Shown here in pieces: positions 1 through 5,357 of a DNA stretch of 64,000 bases (positions are counted from its first letter, which is position 1; each line of letters opens with the position of its first letter). The translations under genes were made by a program, and so were the position numbers. The notes beneath the pieces are model-generated. The model did not search any database and was not told the DNA's origin. It worked only from the letters and a program-made list of their open reading frames with translations. Source of the DNA: Actinokineospora iranica (GTDB taxonomy: Bacteria > Actinomycetota > Actinomycetes > Mycobacteriales > Pseudonocardiaceae); assembly GCF_900101685.1 (NCBI RefSeq), contig NZ_FMZZ01000001.1:744001-808000 (forward strand), given 5' to 3'.

Positions 1-93
1 AGTCGGCGGCCAGTCGATTCCGGCTAGCACCTGCGCCCCGCCTGTCAGCGCGAGCAGCACGGCTACCGCGTGCGCGCGGCGGGGGCGAATCAT
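1..93 (-). CDS. Possible small secreted or membrane protein (partial, runs off window)
   Basis: Reading leftward from an ATG at 93 the frame stays open to the window edge (31 codons). It encodes a basic N-terminus (MIRPRRAHA) followed by a hydrophobic stretch (VAVLLALTGGAQVLAGI), which resembles a signal anchor. No convincing ribosome binding site is visible. A leftward gene here would oppose the rightward structural genes, so it could be a prophage-expressed accessory gene or chance. Very uncertain without the sequence to the left. Confidence 0.18.
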   Translation of the reverse strand, partial: MIRPRRAHAVAVLLALTGGAQVLAGIDWPPT

Positions 94-177
94 GCCGACC
101 ATTGTGCCGGCCCTTCGGCCAAATCACATGGCCGCGTGCCGCCCATTCCGACACTCCGGAAAGGAGACCACCCGATC

Positions 178-804
178 GTGTCCGATACTCCACCCGACCC
201 CACTTCTGCCGCGCCTGTCGAGCCCGCTTCGCCCGAGGGCGGCACCGCCCCGCTGCCCGCGCCTGCGGGCGCGGGCAGCGAGCCGGACTACAAGGCGCTC
301 TACGAGGCCGCCCGAAACAAGATCACCACCGCTGAGAAGGCCGCCCGCGAGGCCAGGGCGAAGGCCAAGCGCCTCGATGAGATCGAGGCCGCGCAGCAGT
401 CCGAAGCGGAGAAGGCCGCCGCGCGGGCGAGCGCGGCCGAGAACCAGGTGGCCGCGTTGCGGCGCCGCGCCGTGGACGCGGAGATCCGCGCCGCCGCGAC
501 CGGGTGGGCCGACCCCACCGACGCCCCCCGGTACCTGGACGACCGCGACCGCTACGTCAGCGAGTCCGGGGAGATCGACACCGCCGCCATCGCCGCCGAC
601 CTCGCGGCGGAGTTGGCCCGCCGTCCGCATCTTGCCCGTCAGGACGGCGCACGCCGCCCCGCGCCCGACCCCTCGCAGGGGGCGCGGCAGAACGGCCCGG
701 CCGGGCTCGACGCACAGATCACCGCAGCCGAGAAGGCGGGCGACTGGGCTGCGGCCATCGCCTTGAAGAACCAGCGCCTCGCGCAGATGCCAAAGGCGAA
801 CTAG
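178..804 (+). CDS. Phage capsid scaffolding protein
   Basis: About 208 aa. The start is the GTG at 178, with AAAGGAGA about 10 bases upstream; a longer frame from 70 has no ribosome site. The N-terminal 40 residues are Pro/Ala/Gly rich and probably disordered. They are followed by a long Ala/Glu/Lys/Arg helix (about residues 40-110) typical of coiled-coil scaffolds, and the C-terminus is basic. The gene sits immediately upstream of the major capsid gene, the usual place for a scaffold. By family knowledge it would guide procapsid assembly and then leave. The assignment rests on composition and position, not on a diagnostic motif. Confidence 0.75.
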   Translation: MSDTPPDPTSAAPVEPASPEGGTAPLPAPAGAGSEPDYKALYEAARNKITTAEKAAREARAKAKRLDEIEAAQQSEAEKAAARASAAENQVAALRRRAVDAEIRAAATGWADPTDAPRYLDDRDRYVSESGEIDTAAIAADLAAELARRPHLARQDGARRPAPDPSQGARQNGPAGLDAQITAAEKAGDWAAAIALKNQRLAQMPKAN

Positions 805-853
805 CACCGGCGGCCACGCCGGAACCCCCTTGCACTGAAAGGAGAAACCCCTT

Positions 854-1837
854 ATGCCTGGTGTGGCCGCTATCGCCAACACCTACAACGCCCCGAACTT
901 CGTCGGGGAACTGTTCGCCCTCACCCGACCCGACACCCCGTTCCTGTCCGCCATCGGCGGCTTGACCGGCGGCAAACGCGCCAACGGGGTGGTGCACACC
1001 TGGTCGGTCTACGACCTGCGCGCCCCCGACCCGAACCGGCAGCGAGTCGAAGGGGCCGACGCCCCCGCCGCCGAAACCCGAGTGCGCGGACAGGAGCGCA
1101 ACGTACTGGAGATCCACCAGGAAACCGTGGGCGTCACCTACTCCCGCCAAGCCGCGCAGACCATGTTCGCGGGCACCGGATCGGCGAATCCGAACGCCGC
1201 CGCGATCGGCGGCGCGAACGCCGTGGACAACGAGATGGACTGGCAGACCCGCCAAGCGCTGATCCAGATCAGCCGCGACGTGGAGATCTCGTTCCTCACC
1301 GGAACCTTCCAGGAACCCTCCACCAACAGCACCGCACGCAAGACCCGGGGCATCCTCGCCGCGACGACCACCAACGTGATCACCAACGCCACACCCGCGC
1401 CGCTCACGGAGAAGGTGGTCCTCGACCTGCTCCAGAAAGTGTGGGAGAACGGCGGCATCCAGATCTCGGAGACCGCCACGTTGATGTGCGGGGCATGGCA
1501 GAAGCGGATGCTCACCACCGAGTTCGTGACCAAGAAGAACTACCAGGAGCAGTCCCGCAACGTCGGCGGCGTCGCGGTCTCCACGATCGAGACCGATTTC
1601 GGCTCCCTGAACGTGATGCCCAGCCGATTCATGCCCGCCGACACCGTCCAGGTCGTGAGCCTCGACCAGTGCGCCCCCGTGCTCCTGGAGACCCCCGGCA
1701 AGGGATTCCTGTTCTCCGAACCACTGGCCAAGACCGGCGCGATCGACCGCGCCCAGATCTACGGCGAGATCGGCCTGGAGTACGGCCCGGAGATCGCCCA
1801 CGGCAAGATCACCGGCCTCACCACGGCCGCCGAGTAA
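854..1837 (+). CDS. Phage major capsid protein (SU10/DUF5309-like)
   Basis: 327 aa, preceded by AAAGGAGAAA at an ideal distance from the ATG. The N-terminus (around ELFALTRPDTPFLSAIGG, residues 18-36) is the characteristic opening of the SU10-type HK97-fold capsid family. It continues with a segment about removal of DNA-binding-like Arg/Gln residues and a typical beta-rich C-terminal half. Length fits the family (300-350 aa). It follows the scaffold and precedes the connector genes, so it builds the icosahedral shell of a tailed phage. Confidence 0.88.
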   Translation: MPGVAAIANTYNAPNFVGELFALTRPDTPFLSAIGGLTGGKRANGVVHTWSVYDLRAPDPNRQRVEGADAPAAETRVRGQERNVLEIHQETVGVTYSRQAAQTMFAGTGSANPNAAAIGGANAVDNEMDWQTRQALIQISRDVEISFLTGTFQEPSTNSTARKTRGILAATTTNVITNATPAPLTEKVVLDLLQKVWENGGIQISETATLMCGAWQKRMLTTEFVTKKNYQEQSRNVGGVAVSTIETDFGSLNVMPSRFMPADTVQVVSLDQCAPVLLETPGKGFLFSEPLAKTGAIDRAQIYGEIGLEYGPEIAHGKITGLTTAAE

Positions 1838-1851
1838 GGAGACCCGCGACC

Positions 1852-2031
1852 GTGAAGTTCACCAGCACCGTCCACCCCGAACTCGTCGTCCACGACCTCG
1901 GTGTCGTCTTCCACCACGGCGAGGCCGAAGTCACCGACAAGGCCGCCATCGAAGCCCTGCGCGCCCTGCCCCCATCCCTCGGTGTCCGCGCCAGCGGAGG
2001 CCGCCCACCCAAAGACCCCACCACCACCTGA
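1852..2031 (+). CDS. Small phage structural-region protein
   Basis: 59 aa from a GTG preceded by AAGGAGA (1837-1843), which overlaps the stop of the capsid gene region. It reads VKFTSTVHPELVVHDLGVVF and ends in a Pro/Thr-rich tail. I do not recognise a family. Small proteins between capsid and connector genes in actinobacteriophages are often head decoration or head-tail joining accessories; that role is inferred only from position. Confidence 0.6.
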   Translation: MKFTSTVHPELVVHDLGVVFHHGEAEVTDKAAIEALRALPPSLGVRASGGRPPKDPTTT

Positions 2032-2076
2032 CCGACCCAGCGTCACCCCGGCCGACTCGTGGGAGAGGGGCGGCCC

Positions 2077-2439
2077 GTGACCGTCCCTCTCCCACCACTG
2101 GCCACCGTCGTCGACGTCCAATCCCGCACCGACGTGGAACTGACCCAGGCGCAGCAAGCCCGCGCCGCCGTGCTCATCGCCGACGCCTCCGCCCTGGCCC
2201 GCGCCCGGGTGGTCCCGTTTCCGGACCCGCCGCCGGAGACCGCGGTCGGGGTGATCTGCACGGCGGTGATCCGGGCGTTGGCCGCGCCGCCGGACGGGAA
2301 CAAGTCCGAGACCGTCGGCGGGCACACCCGCGTGGCCGCGCACGAGGGCGGCGGGCTCTACCTGACCGATGACGAACTGGACCTGCTCCGCCCGGCCGCA
2401 CCGGGCGGGGTCGGGGCGTTCTCCATCTGGACCGCGTAG
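2077..2439 (+). CDS. Head-tail connector (Gp6/Gp15-like)
   Basis: 120 aa. I prefer the GTG at 2077, which has GGGAGAGGGG just upstream, over the GTG at 2059. The sequence has an N-terminal helical half (TDVELTQAQQARAAVLIADAS) and a repeated pattern of predicted helices, ending DELDLLRPAAP and GAFSIWTA. This is typical of the all-helical connector proteins that dock under the portal. Its place as first gene of the connector block supports this. The exact subfamily is uncertain. Confidence 0.7.
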   Translation: MTVPLPPLATVVDVQSRTDVELTQAQQARAAVLIADASALARARVVPFPDPPPETAVGVICTAVIRALAAPPDGNKSETVGGHTRVAAHEGGGLYLTDDELDLLRPAAPGGVGAFSIWTA

Positions 2440-2451
2440 AGGGGGTGCGCG

Positions 2452-2781
2452 ATGCAGTTCCCGCACGAATTGACCGTGATCACCCCGGTCGAGGTTCCCG
2501 ACGACTACGGCAACCCGACACCCCGGCTGGACTACGGCCCGACCGCGCCTCGCCGTGTGGTGTGGGCCAACGTCCAACCGGTCGGGTCCAGCGAGCCCGC
2601 CGCGCCCGCCCGCACTCCGGTGGTCACTCGGTGGCGGGTGTTCACCTTCGACCCGATCGGCGCGCGGGAGCGGGTGCAGTGGCGGGGCCGGGTGTTCGAG
2701 GTCGACGGCGAACCGGATGTGTGGGCACCGCGGTTCGGCCGCGCCCACCACGAACTGACTCTGCGACACGTGGAGGGCTGA
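2452..2781 (+). CDS. Phage head closure / head-tail adaptor protein
   Basis: 109 aa with a beta-barrel pattern. It opens with VTVITP-like strands, contains WANVQP and TRWRVFTFD, and a WRGRVFEVDGEPDVW segment that is the hallmark of SPP1 gp16-like head closure proteins. Ribosome site GAGGGGG lies before the ATG. Its stop overlaps the next ATG (TGATG at 2779-2783), indicating translational coupling. The protein would seal the portal channel after packaging. Confidence 0.78.
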   Translation: MQFPHELTVITPVEVPDDYGNPTPRLDYGPTAPRRVVWANVQPVGSSEPAAPARTPVVTRWRVFTFDPIGARERVQWRGRVFEVDGEPDVWAPRFGRAHHELTLRHVEG

Positions 2782-3086
2782 TGGCTGCTGTGGAGGGGTT
2801 CGAGATCGACCGGGCCGGGGTCGCCGAGATCCTGCGCTCTCCGGAGTTGGCCGCCGCCGTGCGCGCGCTCGGCGAGCAGGTGGGCGCCGCCGCCCGCGCC
2901 CAAGGCCACACAGTCACCAGCGGCGAACCGCTACCGATCGAGGTGTTCGACGACCCCCGCCAGGACCGCGCCGGAACCACGGTCGCGGTGCGCCACCCGG
3001 CCGGGGTCGGCATGGAAGCCCACCACGGCGTCCTGCGACGCGCCGCCGGAACGGTCGGCCTAGACGTGGAGGGCCTACGCGAGTGA
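2781..3086 (+). CDS. Phage neck / tail completion protein
   Basis: 101 aa, starting at the ATG embedded in the TGATG overlap with the head closure gene. It has an N-terminal helix (VAEILRSPELAAAVRALGEQVGAAA) and then a compact alpha/beta segment with HPAGVGMEAHHGVLRRAAG, which resembles HK97 gp10-type neck proteins. It overlaps the next gene by 4 bp. Role is inferred from position between head closure and tail terminator plus the helix-then-strand layout. Confidence 0.65.
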   Translation: MAAVEGFEIDRAGVAEILRSPELAAAVRALGEQVGAAARAQGHTVTSGEPLPIEVFDDPRQDRAGTTVAVRHPAGVGMEAHHGVLRRAAGTVGLDVEGLRE

Positions 3087-3499
3087 CCGGCCCTGTTCCG
3101 GTGCCGGTGGACGTGGTCGAACTGGTGGTGCGGGTCCTGCGCCGCCTGCTGGCCGAGCACCCCGACACGGTGACGATCAAGGTCTCGACCGAGACCGGCC
3201 GGGGCCACGATGGTGGGCCGCCGTCGCTGCCGTGGCTGCTCATCACCGAGGACACCCACACCTGGGCCTGGCCCGCCCTACAGCGCAGCGTGGTCCGGTT
3301 GACCTGCTGGCACCGCACCGACCACGCCGCCAAAGCCACCCTCAACCACGTGATGGGCCTGCTGTGCGCCCGTCCCGCCCCGGCCCCGCTGCTGCACACC
3401 GAACCCGTCTCCGCCCCACTGACCGGGGACGACCCCTACACCCGCGCGCCGCTGGCCACCGCTGCCATCGCCGTCCACGCGCGCACCCCCACCACCTGA
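3083..3499 (+). CDS. Phage tail terminator protein
   Basis: 138 aa from a GTG overlapping the previous stop (GTGA). The sequence shows an N-terminal helix (VVELVVRVLRRLLAEH), a central block of strands and a Trp-rich region (ITEDTHTWAWPALQRSVVRLTCW). This matches the alpha/beta tail terminators that cap the tail tube. The neighbouring tail tube gene supports the call. No enzymatic motif is expected. Confidence 0.68.
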   Translation: MTGPVPVPVDVVELVVRVLRRLLAEHPDTVTIKVSTETGRGHDGGPPSLPWLLITEDTHTWAWPALQRSVVRLTCWHRTDHAAKATLNHVMGLLCARPAPAPLLHTEPVSAPLTGDDPYTRAPLATAAIAVHARTPTT

Positions 3500-3522
3500 T
3501 CCTGATCCGGAGGTCACCTTTC

Positions 3523-4170
3523 ATGGCACTGAACTCGGCGCTGGTGCGCGTCCCCGGCACCGGGGAAATCTCCCTCGCCCCACCCGGCACCCCCGAACCA
3601 CCGGACGCCGCCACACCACTGTCCGCCGCGTGGAGGGGACTTGGACTGTCCACACGGGATGGGGTGACTTTGGCGCGGAAGGTGGAGAAGGAAGGCACCG
3701 AGCACTGGCAGCAGATCACCCCCGCCCGCTTCATATACAAATCCCAAGAGCTGACAGTGAAATCGGCGTTCCAGGAGACCAAAGCCGCCGTCCTGGACGC
3801 GTACTTCGGCGGGCTCACCTTCACCGAGACCGCCGCCGGGTCCAAGAAGTACCGCGCCGAGATCTCCAGCATCCCCAAGGACGACGTGCGGGCGCTGTGC
3901 GTGGACTGGATCGACCGGATCAGCGCCACCGAGATCTACCACCACCGACTGTTCATCCCCCGCGCCGACGTCTCCGAAACCGACGATGCCCAATGGTCCG
4001 GCCAGCAGGAAGCCCGCTGGGGCATGACCTTCGTCGCCCTCGCCCCCGTGGGCGGGTCCACCGTCCTCGCGGCCTGGCTCACCGACGACCCCGCCGTCAT
4101 CGACACCACAACCACCACCCCCGCCCCGGCTGCGTCCGGGAACACCAGCAGGACAGGAGCATCCGCATGA
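3523..4170 (+). CDS. Phage major tail tube protein
   Basis: 215 aa with CGGAGGTCAC as ribosome site ahead of the ATG. The core carries EHWQQITPARFIYKSQ, a strand-rich middle with TFTETAAGSKKYRA, and a domain ending WGMTFVALAP, as expected for a tail tube beta-barrel. The C-terminal 25 residues are Thr/Pro/Ala rich. It is followed by the tail chaperone pair, the standard gene order in siphoviruses. It would polymerise around the tape measure to form the tube. Confidence 0.83.
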   Translation: MALNSALVRVPGTGEISLAPPGTPEPPDAATPLSAAWRGLGLSTRDGVTLARKVEKEGTEHWQQITPARFIYKSQELTVKSAFQETKAAVLDAYFGGLTFTETAAGSKKYRAEISSIPKDDVRALCVDWIDRISATEIYHHRLFIPRADVSETDDAQWSGQQEARWGMTFVALAPVGGSTVLAAWLTDDPAVIDTTTTTPAPAASGNTSRTGASA

Positions 4171-4445
4171 GCAGTCGCCAACGCGCCGAAGCCACCGGCA
4201 AACCCGACACCAAGAGTTCCGATCTCGCCGTGATGTGGCGCGGCAAGCGATTCACGCTCCCGCGCGCCGAAGAGTTCCCGCTGGAAGCCCTCGAAGCCGA
4301 AGAGGACGGCAAACACCTCACCGCCCTGCGCATCATCCTCGGCGACACCCAGTACAGCACCTGGCGCTCACTGGCCACCACCGCAGCCGACGCAGAGGAC
4401 TTCTCCACCAAGGTCATGAAGGAGCTGGGGCGGGGAAACCGCTGA
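4167..4445 (+). CDS. Tail assembly chaperone, short form (G-like)
   Basis: 92 aa, overlapping the tail tube stop by 4 bp (ATGA). It is a charged, Lys/Glu-rich helical protein (EEFPLEALEAEEDGKHLTAL, then DAEDFSTKVMKELGRGNR), a composition typical of the lambda gpG family. Just before its stop, at 4433-4439, the heptamer GGGAAAC sits exactly in the reading phase required for -1 slippage. The short protein should be the abundant product and the frameshifted one the minor product. Confidence 0.8.
   Translation: MSSRQRAEATGKPDTKSSDLAVMWRGKRFTLPRAEEFPLEALEAEEDGKHLTALRIILGDTQYSTWRSLATTAADAEDFSTKVMKELGRGNR
4433..4439 (+). other. Programmed -1 ribosomal frameshift site (GGGAAAC)
   Basis: The zero-frame codons are CGG GGA AAC CGC TGA, so the heptamer reads G GGA AAC, a perfect X XXY YYZ slippery sequence two codons before the stop. 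The downstream open frame is in -1 phase and contains the expected T-domain. Tail assembly chaperone frameshifting is conserved in siphoviruses; here the heptamer itself is visible. Confidence 0.82.
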
Positions 4446-4828
4446 CCGTCGCCCAACTCCTGGGCGACACCACCACCGCCGACGCCCTCGAAACCGACCT
4501 ACTCGCCAGAGGCGTCGACCTGCTCGACCTCTACCGCGGACACCTCACCTACCGACGACTCTGCGCACTCGTCACCCACCTACCCGCCGACGCCGCCGTC
4601 TGGCGCGCACACCACCCCGACGGCGGACACACCCGCGTCGAAATCCTCCTGGCCGCACTCGAACGCCGGATCACGATCCTGTGGGCCACCGTCGCCGCCG
4701 CCCTCGGCCAGCAAATCGCCGACGAGCACTTGGCCGGGCCGTTGGATCTCGGGACCACCGATGACAGGGAGGTGGAAACCGAGATTCAGTCATTGCGGGA
4801 GATCGCTCTCATGATGCGTAATGGTTGA
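4439..4828 (+). CDS. Tail assembly chaperone, -1 frameshift extension (GT-like)
   Basis: This segment has no start codon of its own with a ribosome site. It is in the -1 frame relative to the chaperone beginning at 4167. Translation of codons to AAC at 4437-4439, then a one-base slip back, joins KELGRGN to PLTVAQLLGD and gives a fusion of about 220 aa. The extension has long helices (VEILLAALERRITILWATVAAALGQQI) and ends EIQSLREIALMMRNG, typical of the T part of GT chaperones, which bridges tape measure and tail tube subunits during assembly. Confidence 0.78.
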   Translation, partial: PLTVAQLLGDTTTADALETDLLARGVDLLDLYRGHLTYRRLCALVTHLPADAAVWRAHHPDGGHTRVEILLAALERRITILWATVAAALGQQIADEHLAGPLDLGTTDDREVETEIQSLREIALMMRNG

Positions 4829-4893
4829 CCGCACCGCGTCAACTATTCCAAATGCCCATGTCGGGCATCAGCATAGGGCGACTGCGGTCAACC
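4823..4893. repeat. Nested inverted repeat between tail chaperone and tape measure
   Basis: GGTTGACCGCA (4823-4833) is the exact reverse complement of TGCGGTCAACC (4883-4893). Inside, ATGCCC (4852-4857) pairs with GGGCAT (4863-4868). The outer arm includes the stop codon of the chaperone extension. The structure could end or attenuate transcripts from either strand, or be a protein binding site. No U-tract follows on the + strand, so an ordinary intrinsic terminator is not clear. Confidence 0.55.
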
Positions 4894-4922
4894 CTGCACC
4901 TAGTCAACCTTGGTAGGCTGTT

Positions 4923-4934
4923 GTGTAGCTACAC
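4923..4934. promoter_or_regulatory. 12-bp perfect palindrome GTGTAGCTACAC
   Basis: A perfect palindrome in the gap between chaperone and tape measure, downstream of the leftward micro-gene at 5029-5160. A dyad of this kind is a plausible operator for a phage regulator, but no regulator gene is in the window and only one copy was noticed. Confidence 0.3.
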
Positions 4935-4961
4935 GGTTTGAGTATCCGTCGTGTCAGCAAC

Positions 4962-5004
4962 GACGGCCGGACCGGAGCGCGGCAACGCTCCAAGTCCGGC
5001 CGTC
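4962..5004 (-). terminator. Intrinsic-type hairpin downstream of the leftward micro-gene
   Basis: GACGGCCGGAC (4962-4972) pairs perfectly with GTCCGGCCGTC (4994-5004), with additional pairing possible in the loop (GGAGCG with CGCTCC). It begins about 25 bases after the stop of the gene at 5029-5160, as a terminator for that gene would. It would also affect rightward readthrough into the tape measure gene. Confidence 0.6.
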
Positions 5005-5028
5005 GAGTTGGTACAGCACGCTGCTGGG

Positions 5029-5160
5029 TTAGACGTTGATTACCTGGCCCAGCAGCGTGCCCCAGTGCGCGAGGGCAGCGCCGAGGGCGACGGTGAGCCC
5101 CACGCTGATCCTGCGGATCGTGCGGTGGCACTCAGGGCAGCATCCGTGTCCGCCTTTCAC
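5029..5160 (-). CDS. 43-codon membrane micro-protein with CCxxC, opposite to the structural operon
   Basis: Reads leftward from a GTG at 5160, with GGAGGGAGGT as a very strong ribosome site about 8 bases upstream. The protein begins VKGGHGCCPECHRTIRR. It has two adjacent cysteines and a third (CCPEC) near a His, resembling half a zinc ribbon, followed by a hydrophobic helix (ISVGLTVALGAALAHWG) and a short tail ending QVINV. A strong hairpin follows the stop. Orientation, own ribosome site and own terminator suggest an independently expressed prophage accessory gene (moron). Function unknown. Confidence 0.6.
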   Translation of the reverse strand: MKGGHGCCPECHRTIRRISVGLTVALGAALAHWGTLLGQVINV

Positions 5161-5357
5161 CTTTTCCACCTCCCTCCGGTTCTCGGGTGATCAGGTTGGT
5201 CAAGACTAGCGTGGCTACCCCCGGAATCCGGCGTTGAAGCCCTGATTCCGCTCCGAATCGAAGAGATCGGCGCGTACTTCTGCGTACCTTCTCCGTAATT
5301 TTTACTAGACTCTCTGGGCTGACCGCTGCGTGATCGAGGCCAGGGGCGTGGTGCCTC

